Source: Frigoribacterium faeni (GTDB lineage: Bacteria > Actinomycetota > Actinomycetes > Actinomycetales > Microbacteriaceae). Taken from it: a stretch of DNA of 64,000 bases. Below the pieces are notes generated by a model. It was given only the letters and a program-made list of their open reading frames with translations. It made no database searches and was not told where the DNA came from. Of the stretch, positions 15,828 through 27,000 are shown in pieces. A program made the position numbers and the translations under genes. Each line of letters begins with the position of its first letter. Position 1 is the stretch's first letter. The DNA lies in contig NZ_JAAOYW010000002.1 in assembly GCF_011761235.1 (NCBI RefSeq), positions 62,001-126,000 of the forward strand, given 5' to 3'.

Positions 15828-16877
15828 CTAGCTCTCTTCGATCGACCCGCGCTTGCGGGACAGGGTGACGTTGAGCAGCACGGCGAGCACGATGATGACA
15901 CCGCGCACGACGCTCTGCAGGAAGGAGTCGACGCCGAGCAGGACGAGCCCGTTGCCGATCAGGGTGATGAAGATCACGCCGAGGAACGTGCCGATCAGGC
16001 TGCCCCGCCCGCCCGACATCGCCGTGCCGCCGATGACGACCGCGGCGATGACGTCGAACTCGAGGCCGTTGGCGGCGCCGGCGTTGCCCGAGCCGAGGCG
16101 CGCCGCGAGCAGCACGCCGCTGAGGGCGCCGAGCATGCCCATGATCGCGAACAGCACGATGCGCACCCGGGCGACCTTGATGCCGGCGAGGCGGGCGGCC
16201 GCGGCGTTGCCGCCGATGGCGAACACCGACCGGCCGAAGGCGGTCTTGCGGGCCACGAAGGCGAAGACGAGGAACGCGAGGATCATCACGACGGCCGGGG
16301 TGGGCACGCCGAGGACGGTGCCGGTGAGGAACGGCATCACCGGGTCGTCGAGGGGCAGCGGCACGGGCAGGGCGTCGGTGCCGAACTGGCCGAGGCCGCG
16401 GAGCACGCTCCAGAGCCCGAGCGTCGCGATGAACGACGGCACGAGGAACCTCGCCCGCAGCACGCCGGCGAGGGCGCCCCAGCCGGCACCGACGACGAGC
16501 GTGATGAGGATGGCGAGCAGGGCGGGCAGGCCCCACTGGGTCATCGCGACGGCGACGATGACCGACGACAGCGCGACGGCCGGGCCGGTGCTCACGTCGA
16601 TCTCGCCCGCGATGATGACCAGGGTCATGCCGGTCGCCGCGATGCCGATCAGGGCGGCGTCGCGCAGCAGGCCGCTCTGGTTGGCGAGCGTGAAGAAGCC
16701 GACCGCGTTGAACATGAGGTAGAGGTACAGCGCCACGATCGCGACCAGCAGGCCGACGATGTTGACGAGGGTGGTGTTGCGACGGAACGCGTCGCGGACG
16801 CGGCCGAGGGCGGAGTCGCGGGGCGCGCCTCCTCGTCCCGGGGCCGGGGTGGTCGTGGGGTCGAGCGTGGTGGTCAT
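15828..16877 (-). CDS. CUT2-type sugar ABC transporter permease (RbsC-like)
   Basis: 349 residues. It is the membrane-spanning subunit of a ribose/xylose-type importer; the same chain usually forms a homodimer. About 9-10 hydrophobic segments are present. Conserved family stretches are IGIAATGMTLVIIAGEIDVS, the cytoplasmic coupling loop FAIGGNAAAARLAGI and VIGGTAMSGGRGSLIGTFLG. The first 30 residues are Thr/Pro-rich and cytoplasmic. ATG 16877 is preceded by AAGGA at a good distance. It lies 14 nt after the ATPase gene. A single RbsA-like ATPase, this permease and one binding protein make a complete CUT2 importer. Confidence 0.93.
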   Translation of the reverse strand: MTTTLDPTTTPAPGRGGAPRDSALGRVRDAFRRNTTLVNIVGLLVAIVALYLYLMFNAVGFFTLANQSGLLRDAALIGIAATGMTLVIIAGEIDVSTGPAVALSSVIVAVAMTQWGLPALLAILITLVVGAGWGALAGVLRARFLVPSFIATLGLWSVLRGLGQFGTDALPVPLPLDDPVMPFLTGTVLGVPTPAVVMILAFLVFAFVARKTAFGRSVFAIGGNAAAARLAGIKVARVRIVLFAIMGMLGALSGVLLAARLGSGNAGAANGLEFDVIAAVVIGGTAMSGGRGSLIGTFLGVIFITLIGNGLVLLGVDSFLQSVVRGVIIVLAVLLNVTLSRKRGSIEES

Positions 16878-16891
16878 CGGGTCGTCCTTCT

Positions 16892-18436
16892 TCAGCTCGA
16901 GACCATGGAGGCCTGGAGCAGCACGGGCAGGGAGATGTCGGGGGCGCGGAACTCCTCGCGGAGTCCGCCGTCGCGGAGCACCAGGACGCGGTCGCAGGCG
17001 AGCGGCAGCTCTTCGACCTCGCTCGAGACGAAGACGACGAGCTTGCCGGTGTCGGCGACGGCGCGCATGATCTCGTAGATCTGGGCCTTCGCCTCGACGT
17101 CGACGCCGCGGGTGGGCTCGTCGAGCAGCAGCACGCGGCTGTCGGCGTGCAGCCAGCGCGCGATGACGGCCTTCTGCTGGTTGCCGCCGCTCAGGGTGCT
17201 GATGGGGCGCGAGAGGTCGTGCGCCTTGATGTTGAGGCGCTCGGCGAGGGCCTTCGTGGCCGTGGCGATCGCACCCGACGAGAGCGCGCCTCCTCGGGTC
17301 ACGCGGCCGAAGTCGCTCATGACGATGTTCTCGTCGATGCCGAGGCCGGGCACGACGCCGCGGCCCTTCCGGTCTTCAGGGGTCATGCCGACCCCGAGCG
17401 ACAGCATGCGGGAGGCGGTGGGACGGTCGACGACGGTGCCCGCGACCGCGATCGTGCCCGACGTCGTCGGACGGAACCCCGCGATCGCCTGCAGCAGCTC
17501 GGTGCGTCCCGAGCCGAGCAGCCCGGCGATGCCGAGCACCTCGCCCGCCCGGCCCTCGAACGTGACGCCCGAGAGCTTCGGCGCGACGGCCAGGTCGGTG
17601 ACCGAGAGGAGCACCTCGCCGCTCGTCACGGGGCGGGTGGCGACGGCGCGCTCCTCGGGGTCGGCGCCGATCATCAGCTCGATGATGTGCGCGGTGTCGC
17701 TGCCGGCGATCGACACGGTCTCGACGACCTTGCCGTTGCGCATCACGGTCGCCGTGTCGGCGATCTGCCGGATCTCGTCCATGCGGTGGCTGACGTAGAG
17801 GACGGCGACGCCCTGGGCGGCGAGCCGCTTCACGGTGTCGAGCACGAGGTCGACCTCGGCGGCCGCGAGCGCGCTCGTCGGCTCGTCGAGGATGAGGAGG
17901 CGCGGGTCGTCCTGCAGCGCCCGCCCGATCTCGACGATCTGCTGCTGGGCGAGCGTCAGCCCGGCCACCTCGGCGTGCACGTCGATGTCGGCGCCGAGGC
18001 GCTCGAACGTCGCGCGGGCGCGGGCGACCATGGCCCGGGTGTCGATGCCGAACCGGCCGCGGGGCCAGCGGCCCATGGCGAGGTTCTCGGCGACGGTCAC
18101 GCCGGGCACGAGGCTGAGCTCCTGGTAGCAGGTGGCGACGCCGGCGGCGGAGGCCGCGGCCACGCCGCCGGTGCCGAGCGGCTCGCCGCCGAGCAGCACC
18201 TCGCCGGTCGTGGGGGTCTCGACCCCGCTGAGCAGGCGGATGAGCGTGGACTTGCCGGCGCCGTTCTGGCCCAACAGGGCGCGGACCTCGCCGGCGTGGA
18301 CGGCGAAGTCGACGCCGTCGAGCGCGGTCACGCCGGGGTAGACCTGGCTGACGCCGCGGGCCTCGGCGATGGGGGCGCCGCGGTCGCGGTCGGGATCGAG
18401 CGGGGCGTCGGGCACGGGGGCTGTCGACTCTGACAC
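16892..18436 (-). CDS. CUT2-type sugar ABC transporter ATPase, duplicated (RbsA-like)
   Basis: 514 residues with two fused ABC domains, as in RbsA/XylG. The first domain has Walker [11 protein letters not shown]-loop CYQELSLVP, a signature region [15 protein letters not shown] and Walker [12 protein letters not shown]. The second has a degenerate Walker A ([10 protein letters not shown]), signature [15 protein letters not shown] and [12 protein letters not shown]. In this family only the first P-loop is fully canonical, so the degeneration is normal. GTG 18436 has AGGAGG 6 nt upstream. It is separated from the binding-protein gene by 74 bp holding a strong hairpin that probably lowers expression relative to the receptor. 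Confidence 0.94.
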   Translation of the reverse strand: MSESTAPVPDAPLDPDRDRGAPIAEARGVSQVYPGVTALDGVDFAVHAGEVRALLGQNGAGKSTLIRLLSGVETPTTGEVLLGGEPLGTGGVAAASAAGVATCYQELSLVPGVTVAENLAMGRWPRGRFGIDTRAMVARARATFERLGADIDVHAEVAGLTLAQQQIVEIGRALQDDPRLLILDEPTSALAAAEVDLVLDTVKRLAAQGVAVLYVSHRMDEIRQIADTATVMRNGKVVETVSIAGSDTAHIIELMIGADPEERAVATRPVTSGEVLLSVTDLAVAPKLSGVTFEGRAGEVLGIAGLLGSGRTELLQAIAGFRPTTSGTIAVAGTVVDRPTASRMLSLGVGMTPEDRKGRGVVPGLGIDENIVMSDFGRVTRGGALSSGAIATATKALAERLNIKAHDLSRPISTLSGGNQQKAVIARWLHADSRVLLLDEPTRGVDVEAKAQIYEIMRAVADTGKLVVFVSSEVEELPLACDRVLVLRDGGLREEFRAPDISLPVLLQASMVSS

Positions 18437-18475
18437 GGGGATCCTCCTGGGATCGGGGAGCGGGTGAGGGGCGGC

Positions 18476-18502
18476 GGGGGCCCGGCGACGTGCCGGGCCC
18501 CC
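18476..18502 (-). terminator. Intercistronic hairpin between binding protein and ATPase genes
   Basis: GGGGGCCCGGC (18476-18486) and GCCGGGCCCCC (18492-18502) form an 11-bp perfect G+C stem with a 5-nt loop, just 8 bp after the stop of the receptor gene. Such stems often act as partial terminators or protect the receptor mRNA 3' end. Confidence 0.65.
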
Positions 18503-18510
18503 GGCGCCGA

Positions 18511-19518
18511 TCACGGGAGACCGTCGGGGTGGGTCTCGGTCCAGCCCGCGGCGTCGGCCGGCAGGTAGAGGTCGATCGGGGCGGCGACGATCTTCTCGTC
18601 GGGCGTCTTGCCGTCGACGGCGTCCTGGGCCGCGGCGAAGGCCAGCTTGCCGGCCTCGATGCCGCTGATGTCGACGACGGCCTTCAGCACCGAGCCGTCG
18701 GCCAGCTCGGCGGCGATGTCGCTCGTCATGTCGGAGCCGAAGACGGCGACCTGGCCGACCAGCCCGCGCGTCTGCACGGCCTTGTAGGCGCCGACGGTCG
18801 CGCCGCCGGCCTCGCCGTAGAGCCCGTCGAGGTCGGGGTTGGCGCTGAGCATCTGCTCGGCCGTCGAGACGGCGGTGTCGACCTCGGCGCCCTCCTGGTT
18901 GGCGACGAAGACGGTGCCGGGCAGGGCCGCCGTCAGGGCCTCCGAGAAGCCCTTGAAGCGCTGCTGGCAGACCTCGTACTGCTCGCAGTTGATGACGCCC
19001 ATCTTCGGCGCGGTGATGCCCGCCTCCGTGAAGTACGCCGCCGCCTGCGTGCCGAGGTCGCCGCCGAACTTCAGCGGGTCGCCCAGCACCCACGCCGTGA
19101 CGTACTTGTCGACGGCGTCGTCGCTGACGCAGGTGTTGTAGCAGATGACGGGGATGCCGGCCTCGCTGGCCTGCCGCACCGCGGGCACGCTGCCGTCCGT
19201 CGAGACCGCCGACATGATGATCGCGCTGACCGCCGACGAGGTGAGCGTGTTCATGAACGAGCTCTCCTTCGACACGTCGCCGGCCGAGGTCGACTCGAGG
19301 AAGTCGACGTTCTTCGAGTCGGCGTCCGCGGCGTCCTGCACGCCCTTCTTGACGCCGCCGTAGAAGCCCTGCGAGTCGAGGTAGAGCGCGCCGATCCGCT
19401 CGGTGCCGCCGTCGCCTCCGTCGGCGCTGGGGATGGAGCAGCCCGCGAGCGGGACCGCCGCGGCGAGCGCGACGGCCACGGCGAGGACGCGCCGTCGGGT
19501 CCTGGTGATGGGTGACAT
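18511..19518 (-). CDS. CUT2-type sugar-binding lipoprotein
   Basis: 335 residues. It is the membrane-anchored receptor of a ribose/inositol-type ABC importer. It has a classical lipoprotein signal, [16 protein letters not shown] followed by lipobox LAGC, so Cys27 becomes the lipidated N-terminus. The mature periplasmic-binding-protein type I fold shows [37 protein letters not shown] and [11 protein letters not shown] in the expected order. It starts 15 nt after the DUF5107 gene stop, with its AAAGGA ribosome site overlapping that stop. DUF5107 is therefore co-transcribed. The two extra cysteines (YNTCVSD and INCEQYEVC) may form disulfides. The ligand is unknown. Confidence 0.92.
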   Translation of the reverse strand: MSPITRTRRRVLAVAVALAAAVPLAGCSIPSADGGDGGTERIGALYLDSQGFYGGVKKGVQDAADADSKNVDFLESTSAGDVSKESSFMNTLTSSAVSAIIMSAVSTDGSVPAVRQASEAGIPVICYNTCVSDDAVDKYVTAWVLGDPLKFGGDLGTQAAAYFTEAGITAPKMGVINCEQYEVCQQRFKGFSEALTAALPGTVFVANQEGAEVDTAVSTAEQMLSANPDLDGLYGEAGGATVGAYKAVQTRGLVGQVAVFGSDMTSDIAAELADGSVLKAVVDISGIEAGKLAFAAAQDAVDGKTPDEKIVAAPIDLYLPADAAGWTETHPDGLP

Positions 19519-19533
19519 GGGTCGGGTTCCTTT

Positions 19534-22500
19534 CTAGGGGCGCTCGGCGACGTCGCCGGGCGTGGCCGCGGGGGCGACCGGGTCGGGGGTGCCGGCGGGG
19601 GAGCCGGGGGCACGGGAGTCGCGGGCGCCGAGGGACGCGACGATCCGTCGCAGGGTGGTCGCCTCGACGTCGCGGACGTCCTGGGGGTCGTCCTGGAACA
19701 ACAGCATGGCGGGCAGCGACGTCGCGAAGTAGTCGATCTCGCCCGGGGTGGCGGCGAGCTCGTCCACGAAGTCCGAGAACCGGGCCAGCATGTCGTCCGC
19801 CGCGTCCGTCTCGCCGAGGCGGCGCAGGGCGAGCACGGAGGCCGCGCTGCGCTCGGAGAACGCCTGGGTCGCCATCCCGGCGAAGTCGCCCGTGGCGCTC
19901 GCCGCCTCGCGCCACGCGGCCCGGGCGCCGTCGTCGTCGCCGAGGGCGTCGAGCACGTCGCCGAGCAGGAGGTGCAGCTCGGCCGTCGTCTGCAGCGGGT
20001 GGCGGGCCTCGCCCAGGGTCGTCGGCGGCTCGAGCGCGGACTCGGTCAGCCGCAGGGCGTCAGCGGGGCGCCCGTCGGCGAGCGCCCGGCGCGCCGCGGC
20101 GACCGAGGCGCGCTCCCAGGCGCCGAGCACGAGGCCCTCGCCGCCCTCCCAGGGCTGGAACCGGCGGGAGGCGAGCACGACGAGCGCCTCGTCCTCGCGG
20201 CCGACCAGGGTGAGGAGGTGCGCGCGGGCCACGGTGAGGTCGTCGCGCTGGTCGACCAGGTCGGTGCGCCGCTCGAGCTCGGCGAGCCGGTCACCGGCGG
20301 CGACGCCGCGACGCTCGGCGAGCTGGTCGGCCTCCTGCAGCAGGCGGGCGTGGTCGGGGCGTCGTCGTCGGGCGGCCTCGTAGTGGGCCGCGGCGAGGTC
20401 GGCGTCGTGCAGCACGTTGTAGGCGGCCACGCCGAGGTTGCGCTCGACGACGGCGGCCTGGGCGTCGTCGAGGTCGCCGGACAGGGCCCAGCGCCACGCG
20501 TCGACCGCGTCGGAGCCGCGGCCGTGGGCGTAGAGCCAGCTGCCGAGCAGCGACCAGGCGAGCCCGTCCGCCGCGTCGACGGCCACGGCCTCGCGCAGCA
20601 CGGCGACGTCGTCGAGCCGCGACGGGAGGCACCGGGTCGCGTCGACGAGGTGCAGCGCCACCTGGGCGCGACGGGCCTCGCCGTCGCGGCCGGCGCGACG
20701 GAGCACGGAGGCGCGGTGGTAGCCGAGCAGGGGGCCGACGTTGACCTGTCCGGGGGCGGTGCGCGACAGCTGCGCCTGGGCCAGGTCGAGCACCGAGAGG
20801 GCCTCGTCGAGGTAGTCCGCCGAGGCGTACTCGAGCGCGACGTCGAGCAGGGTCGGGGCGTCGTCGGACAGCACCTGGCCGGCCTGGTGGCGCGCCCACT
20901 GGTCGAGCGGGTCGAGGGCGAGCGTCTCGGCGAGCAGCGCGTCCGCCTCGGGTCCGCGGTCGAGGGTGCGCAGGGTCAGCGCGAGGAGGTCCCGGGCCTG
21001 CAGGTTGTCGGCGTCCCGGCGGAGGACGTCGCGGAGCAGCGTCTCGGCCGCGGCGGGGTCGGCGCGACCGGCGAGCCGGGCCCGGGCCAGCGAGGCGGGG
21101 GCCGCCCAGGCGGCGTTCCAGGCGGACTTGGCCAGCGCCTCCTCGGCCTCCCGGCGGCGCCCGAGCCTCGTGAGGGCGAGGCCCATCCGGTAGAGCGGCT
21201 CGCCGTCGGCCGGGTTCGGCGTCCAGGTGAGCTGGCGTCGCACGGCGGTGCGCAGCAGCTCGAGCGCCTCGTCGTGCCGCTCGGCGTCGTGCAGGCTCGT
21301 GGCGAGCGCCACGTTGGCGCGGACGTCGCCGGGGTCGCGGCTGAGCGCCTCGCGGAGGTACGGCTCGGGCGAGCGCGTGGCGTGGCGGTACTGCGCCAGG
21401 TACTGGGCCACGTGGACGAGCTCGTCGACCGTGCCGACCTCCTCGGGGGCGGGCGGGGCGACGGCGGCGGCGGGGGCGCCGGGGGCGAGGGCGTCGTCGG
21501 CGTCGAGTGCGTCGTCGGTGCCGGCGTCCGCCTCGTGTGCCTCGTCGGCCTCGTGGGCCTCGTGTGCCTCGTGGTCGAGGCGGTCCTGGACGCGGTCGCC
21601 CTCGACGGCGACGAGCAGGCGGCCGTCGGACACGGCTTCGACGACGAGGTCGGACAGGCGCGTGCCCCGGGGCAGGGCGAGGTCGAGCAGCGCGGGCGTG
21701 CCGGGCTCGGCGGGCACGCGGCTCGAGCTGAGCACGGAGCCGCCGCGCGAGCGCACGACGACGTCGACCGCGGCGTGCGGGGCCGTGACGGCCAGCCCGA
21801 CGCGCAGCACGGGGGCGTCGCCCTCGCCGAGGTCGAGGCGCACGGCGGCGTCGCGGCTCGCCTGGTGGGCCGGGCCGATCTGGGTGATCGGATACCAGAA
21901 CTGGCTGAAGGTCTTGGTCTCGCCGGGCACCAGGAACGAGAAGTCGGGCTGGTTGTCGGTGTAGACGCCGGCCATGAGCTCGACGTAGGGGCCGTCGCCG
22001 TCCGTGAGGTTGGCGTCCCAGGCGTGGCCGAAGGGCGCGTCGCCCCAGGTCCACTGCTTCTTGCCGGGGGAGATCGCACGGTCGGCCCAGTGGACGAAGC
22101 CGGCACGGCGGCCGTGGTCGTAGCCGCCGAAGAACTCGTCGTCGGTCTTCGTGACCATGTACGAGGTGGGCACCGGGATGTTGCGGTACCAGTCGAGCCG
22201 GTCGGCGTCGGGGTGCTCGGCGTCGACCCGGGCCGGGTAGTCGACGCCGTAGTACTCGCCCGCGACGCGGGGGAACTCGACGACGGCGCGCTTGGCGTGG
22301 TCGGCGACGTGGCGCACGTCGGTCGGGAAGAACGACTGGTAGTCGTCGCCCACCGCGGCGGCGACGTTGGCCCACCACAGGAACGTCTGGGTCTCGTCGC
22401 TGCGGTTGAACAGGCGCACGCGGGCCTCGATCAGCGACGAGTCGGGCCGCAGACGGATGCCGTGCATGCCCTTCATGCGGGCGAACGGGTCGTGGTCCGA

Positions 22501-22995
22501 GCACCAGACGGTGACGGAGCCGTCGTCCTCGCGCTCGATCGACACGTCGGTGGGCAGGAACGTCGCGGGGCGGTGGTGCTGCGGCCAGTTGAACTCGACG
22601 CCGCCGGAGATCCACGGCCCGGCCAGGCCCACGAGCGCGGGCTTGACGACGTTGTTGCGGTAGAAGATGTCGTAGTCGGCCGTCTTGTCGTAGGCGACGT
22701 GGATGCGCCCGCCCAGCTGGGGCAGCACGACCAGCCGGAGCCACCGGTTCTCGAGGTGGACCGCGTCCCACGAGACCGGGCGCTTCTCGGGCTCGATGTG
22801 GTCGTGGAACGGGAGCGGGAAGACCCGCCCGGACGATCCCTGGTACACGCGGGCGTCGAGGAACGCGGGGTACTCGTCGGCCTCGCCGGGCGGGTACGTG
22901 TCGACGACGATCGGTTCCGACCAGGCGGCGACGCCTGCCTCGGCTTGTTCCGGGGGCACGGTGGGGAGAGTCAGCCTCGACTCGACGGTGAGCAT
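19534..22995 (-). CDS. DUF5107 domain protein with C-terminal TPR repeats
   Basis: 1153 residues, first gene of the CUT2 operon. Residues 1 to about 480 form the DUF5107 domain, a mutarotase/beta-galactosidase-like sandwich ([65 protein letters not shown]). A linker of His/Glu/Ala repeats ([17 protein letters not shown]) follows. The rest is a long array of TPR-like helical repeats (for example [21 protein letters not shown]). No signal peptide is visible, so it is probably cytosolic. Function is not established; the context suggests binding or processing of a complex sugar. ATG 22995 has TACGCT ending 6 nt upstream, which suggests a leaderless transcript. Confidence 0.8.
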   Translation of the reverse strand: MLTVESRLTLPTVPPEQAEAGVAAWSEPIVVDTYPPGEADEYPAFLDARVYQGSSGRVFPLPFHDHIEPEKRPVSWDAVHLENRWLRLVVLPQLGGRIHVAYDKTADYDIFYRNNVVKPALVGLAGPWISGGVEFNWPQHHRPATFLPTDVSIEREDDGSVTVWCSDHDPFARMKGMHGIRLRPDSSLIEARVRLFNRSDETQTFLWWANVAAAVGDDYQSFFPTDVRHVADHAKRAVVEFPRVAGEYYGVDYPARVDAEHPDADRLDWYRNIPVPTSYMVTKTDDEFFGGYDHGRRAGFVHWADRAISPGKKQWTWGDAPFGHAWDANLTDGDGPYVELMAGVYTDNQPDFSFLVPGETKTFSQFWYPITQIGPAHQASRDAAVRLDLGEGDAPVLRVGLAVTAPHAAVDVVVRSRGGSVLSSSRVPAEPGTPALLDLALPRGTRLSDLVVEAVSDGRLLVAVEGDRVQDRLDHEAHEAHEADEAHEADAGTDDALDADDALAPGAPAAAVAPPAPEEVGTVDELVHVAQYLAQYRHATRSPEPYLREALSRDPGDVRANVALATSLHDAERHDEALELLRTAVRRQLTWTPNPADGEPLYRMGLALTRLGRRREAEEALAKSAWNAAWAAPASLARARLAGRADPAAAETLLRDVLRRDADNLQARDLLALTLRTLDRGPEADALLAETLALDPLDQWARHQAGQVLSDDAPTLLDVALEYASADYLDEALSVLDLAQAQLSRTAPGQVNVGPLLGYHRASVLRRAGRDGEARRAQVALHLVDATRCLPSRLDDVAVLREAVAVDAADGLAWSLLGSWLYAHGRGSDAVDAWRWALSGDLDDAQAAVVERNLGVAAYNVLHDADLAAAHYEAARRRRPDHARLLQEADQLAERRGVAAGDRLAELERRTDLVDQRDDLTVARAHLLTLVGREDEALVVLASRRFQPWEGGEGLVLGAWERASVAAARRALADGRPADALRLTESALEPPTTLGEARHPLQTTAELHLLLGDVLDALGDDDGARAAWREAASATGDFAGMATQAFSERSAASVLALRRLGETDAADDMLARFSDFVDELAATPGEIDYFATSLPAMLLFQDDPQDVRDVEATTLRRIVASLGARDSRAPGSPAGTPDPVAPAATPGDVAERP

Positions 22996-23085
22996 GTCCT
23001 CAGCGTAGGGAGGCCGAGGAGGCGGCGGAACGCCCGATCCGACGGCGTGCCTGGACGAAACCACGGCGGGTGCCATGATGGCCGC
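22996..23085. promoter_or_regulatory. Divergent promoter region, DUF5107 operon and AraC regulator
   Basis: 90 bp. Both genes have a -10-like hexamer 6 nt before the ATG: TACGCT (minus strand, 23002-23007) and CATGAT (plus strand, 23074-23079). The AraC protein probably binds between them. A CGAGGAGGCG motif sits at 23015-23024. Confidence 0.5.
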
Positions 23086-23952
23086 ATGACGATCGAAGAC
23101 GGGTTCCCGGGCCAGCGCCTCCTCGTGATGCCGCGCCCTCGGGTGGCGACCGCGCTGGCGCGACCGGGCACCTCGCACCTCGTGGTCACCGACGCCGGGT
23201 ACTTCCCCGAGGCCCGGGCGCACGGGATGGCACGGCCCGACGGCGTGCCGCAGAGCGTCGTGCTCGTCTGCGTCCGGGGCGGGGGCTGGTGCGTCGTCGA
23301 CGGCATCCGCCACGAGGTCGCCGCCGGCCAGGTGGTCGTCGTGCCGCCGGACACGCCGCACGAGTACGGCTCGGGCGACGCCGCGCCCTGGACGCTCTGG
23401 TGGCTGCACCTCGACGGCCGCGACCTCGCCGAGTTCCTCCGGGTGGCGGGGCTCTCGGCGGCCGCCCCCGTGCGGCAGCTGTCCGACGTGTACCGCGTCG
23501 TCGCCCTCATCGAGGAGGTCGTGCAGGCCATGGAGCGCGACCAGACGTTCGCCAGCGTGCTCGCCGCCTCCGGCGCCGCCTGGCACCTGATGGCCCTGCT
23601 CTGCTCGGAGCGCCGGGTCGGCACGCCCCGCGAGTCGGCCGTCGAGCAGGCGCAGGAGTACCTGCGGCAGCACGTGACGGAGCGCGTCTCCGTAGACGAG
23701 CTCGCGGCCATGGCCCGGCTCAGCCCGTCGCACTTCGCCGCCCGCTTCAAGGAGGAGACGGGGTCGACCCCGTTGCGGTACCAGACGCAGCTGCGCATGG
23801 CGCGCGCCCGGGAGCTGCTCGACACCAGCGACCTGCCCGTGGGCCTCGTCGCCGAGCGCGTCGGCTACGTCGACCCCTTCTACTTCAGCCGGCAGTTCCG
23901 CGCCGTGCACGGGCTCACGCCCGTCGCCTACCGGGCGCAGCGCAAGGGCTGA
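23086..23952 (+). CDS. AraC-family transcriptional regulator
   Basis: 288 residues. The N-terminal cupin-type sensor domain (VVDGIRHEVAAGQVVVVPPDTPHEYG, PWTLWWLHLDG) is followed by the double helix-turn-helix DNA-binding domain: VSVDELAAMARLSPSHFAARFKEETGSTPLRY and VAERVGYVDPFYFSRQFRAVHGLTPVAYR. The layout matches sugar-responsive AraC activators such as RhaS/MelR-like proteins. It is transcribed away from the DUF5107/CUT2 operon, its probable target. ATG 23086 follows CATGAT by 6 nt and lacks a Shine-Dalgarno sequence. The inducer is not known. Confidence 0.92.
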   Translation: MTIEDGFPGQRLLVMPRPRVATALARPGTSHLVVTDAGYFPEARAHGMARPDGVPQSVVLVCVRGGGWCVVDGIRHEVAAGQVVVVPPDTPHEYGSGDAAPWTLWWLHLDGRDLAEFLRVAGLSAAAPVRQLSDVYRVVALIEEVVQAMERDQTFASVLAASGAAWHLMALLCSERRVGTPRESAVEQAQEYLRQHVTERVSVDELAAMARLSPSHFAARFKEETGSTPLRYQTQLRMARARELLDTSDLPVGLVAERVGYVDPFYFSRQFRAVHGLTPVAYRAQRKG

Positions 23953-24060
23953 ACGGGACGCCGTCGGGCCGGGGCACGCGCATCCCGCCGGCGCACGGCC
24001 GGTGTCGGACGAGGGCGCTACGGTGACGTCGACGCCCCGCCCGGGCCACGCCGCCACCAC

Positions 24061-24075
24061 GAGGAGACCGCCATC
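24061..24075 (+). promoter_or_regulatory. Strong ribosome-binding site placed before an ATC codon
   Basis: GAGGAG (24061-24066) stands 6 nt before ATC (24073-24075), the ideal spacing. The first standard start in the frame, GTG 24094, has no Shine-Dalgarno sequence. No ATG, GTG or TTG occurs in this frame between 24001 and 24093. Confidence 0.6.
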
Positions 24076-27000
24076 TACATCGACGACGACACCGTGGTCA
24101 CGAGCCCGACCGACCTGACGACCTGGGCGGCGTGCGAGTGGGCGTTCCTGCGGCGGCTCGACGCGAAGCTGGGGCGGGTCGAGGCCGTCGCCGACGAGGC
24201 GGACGCGATGCTCGACCGCACGGCGCGGCTGGGCGACGACCACGAGGTCCGGTTCCTCGAGACCCTGCGCGCGACGCACGACGTCGTCGAGTTCGAGCGG
24301 CCGTCGCGCGACGAGTACCCGGCGGCGGCCCGTGCCGCGGCCGACGCCATGCGCGCCGGCGCCGACGTGCTCTACCAGGCGACCTTCTTCGACGGCTCGT
24401 TCATCGGGTTCAGCGACTTCCTCGTCCGCAACGACGCCGGCGAGTACGAGGTCCACGACACGAAGCTCGCGCGGCACGCCAAGATCCCGGCCCTGCTGCA
24501 GCTCGCCGCCTACGCCGAGCAGATCGAGGCCCTCGGCGTCCCGGTGGGCTCGCAGGTGCACCTCGTCCTCGGCGACGGGTCGTGGTCCACCCACGACCTC
24601 GCCGACGTCGCTCCCGTCTTCCGGGCCCAGCAGGCGCAGCTCCGGGCGGTCGTCGCCGAGCGGCTCCGGGCTGACGAGCCCCTCGCCTGGGGGGCACCCG
24701 GCGTCACGGCGTGCGGTCGGTGCTCGCTGTGCTCGGCCGAGGTCGAGCGGCACCGCGACCTCGTGCTCGTCGCCGGGCTCACGCTGGCCCAGCGCGCGCG
24801 GCTGAACGACGCCGGGGTGCACAGCATCGACGAGCTCGCGACCAGCACCGGCAGCGTGCCGGGGGTGGGCGGCGCTGCCCTCGCGCGCCTCCGGGGCCAG
24901 GCCCAGCTGCAGCTCGCCGGCGAGCACGGCCGACCCGAGGTGCGCGTCGTCGACGCCGGGGCGCTCGCGGCGATCCCGGCGCCCGATCCCGGCGACGTCT
25001 TCTTCGACTTCGAGGGCGACCCGCTGTACACCGAGGGCGACAGCAGCGTCTGGGGCCTCGACTACCTGTTCGGCCTCGTCGACCAGGAGGCGCGGTTCAC
25101 CGCGTTCTGGGCGCACGACTACCGAGAAGAACGCCGAGCGCTCGTCGAGTTCCTCGCGTTCGTCCGCGAGCGTCGCGCCGCCCACCCGGGCATGCACGTC
25201 TACCACTACGCCTCCTACGAGCGCACGCACCTGCTCTCGCTGGCGGCCCGCCACGGCGTCGGCGAGGACGAGGTCGACGACCTGCTGCGCGACGGCGTGC
25301 TCGTCGACCTGTACCCGGTCGTGCGCAAGGCGCTGATCGTCGGCTCGCGCAGCTACTCGATCAAGGCGCTCGAGCCGCTCTACATGGGCCCCGACCTCCG
25401 CGACGGCGACGGCGTCGTGAACGCCGCCGACAGCATCACGGCCTACGTCGAGGCCGTCACGGCGCTGAGGGCGGGCGACCCGTCGGGCCAGGCGCGGCTC
25501 GAGCAGGTGGCCGACTACAACGAGTACGACTGCCGGTCGACCCTGCGCCTGCGCGACTGGCTGCTCGGCTTCGCCGAGTCGGGCGACGTCGGCGCCTCGG
25601 ACGACCTGTTGCCGCTCGTCGACGACGAGCGGGTCGCGGCCGAGCCCGACCCCGTGCACGTCGAGCTCACCGCCCTGCTCGCCGACGTCGACCCGCTCGA
25701 CCGCGACGCCGACCAGACGGCGTTGGCGCTCGCCGCCGCCGCGATCGACTACCACCGACGTGAGGCCAAGACCTTCTGGCAGGAGCACTTCGACCGACTG
25801 CGCGGGCCGGTCGACGAGTGGGGCGACACCCGGGACGTGTTCGTCGTCGAGCGCGCCGAGGTCGTCCGCGACTGGGACAAGCTGCCGCGGGCGCGCACGC
25901 TGTCGCGCGACCTGCGCCTCGTCGGCTCGCTCGGCCCGGGCAGCCGGCTCAGCGCGGGCGGGCCCTCGCCGCACCTCGTCTACGAGGCCCCGCTGCCGCC
26001 GACCGTCCGGGCCGCCGGTCCCGGGCTGCGCGGGGCGAGCCCTCGGGCGACCGTGCTCGACGTCGACGCGTTCGGCGACAGCGTCGTGCTGCTCGTCAAG
26101 GAGTCCCTGGCGAGCGGCGGCGAGCCGCACCACCAGTTCCCGCTCGCGCTCACGCCGGCGGCGCCGCCGCGGGCCGCGCCCCAGCCCGAGGCCATCTCGG
26201 AGTGGGGCCGGGCGGTGCTCGACGAGCTGCCCGAGATGCTGCCCGACCCGGCGCTCGACCTGCTGCGGCGCGTTCCGCCTCGCGGGGGAGTCGCGCCGGT
26301 CGTCGGCGACGACACGGTCTCGGCCGTGACCTGCACGCTGCTCGGCCTCGACCGGTCGTACCTCGCCGTGCAGGGGCCTCCCGGCACGGGCAAGACCTTC
26401 GTCGGGTCGGGCGTCGTCGCCCGCCTCGTGACGGAGCACGGCTGGCGTGTCGGCGTGGTCGGGCAGTCGCACGCCGTCGTCGAGAACTTCCTCGAGGCGG
26501 TCGTCGCCAAGGGCGTCGACCCCGAGCGCGTGGTCAAGGTGCCGAAGAAGGGCACCGACGCCGACGTGCTCGAGGCCGCCGGGTGGACCCCGGTCAAGGA
26601 CGGCTCCGCCGTGGCCGGGTTCCTCGGCGGGCGCGGCGAGACCGGAGGCGTCGTCGGCGGCACGGCGTGGACCTTCGCCAACGGCGACACGATCCCGCGT
26701 CGCTCGCTCGACCTGCTTGTCGTCGACGAGGCCGGGCAGTTCTCGCTGGCGCCGACGATCGCGTCCTCGGTGGCCGCGCGGCGCCTGCTGCTGCTCGGCG
26801 ACCCGCAGCAGCTGCCGCAGGTGAGCCAGGGCTCTCACCCCGAGCCCGTCGACGAGTCGGCGCTCGGCTGGGTCGCCGCCGGCCACGACGTGCTGCCCGC
26901 CGAGCTGGGGTACTTCCTCTGGCGCACCTACCGCATGCACCCGGCGGTCACCGCCCCCGTGTCGCGGCTCTCGTACGCCGGCCGGCTCGAGTCGCGCGCC

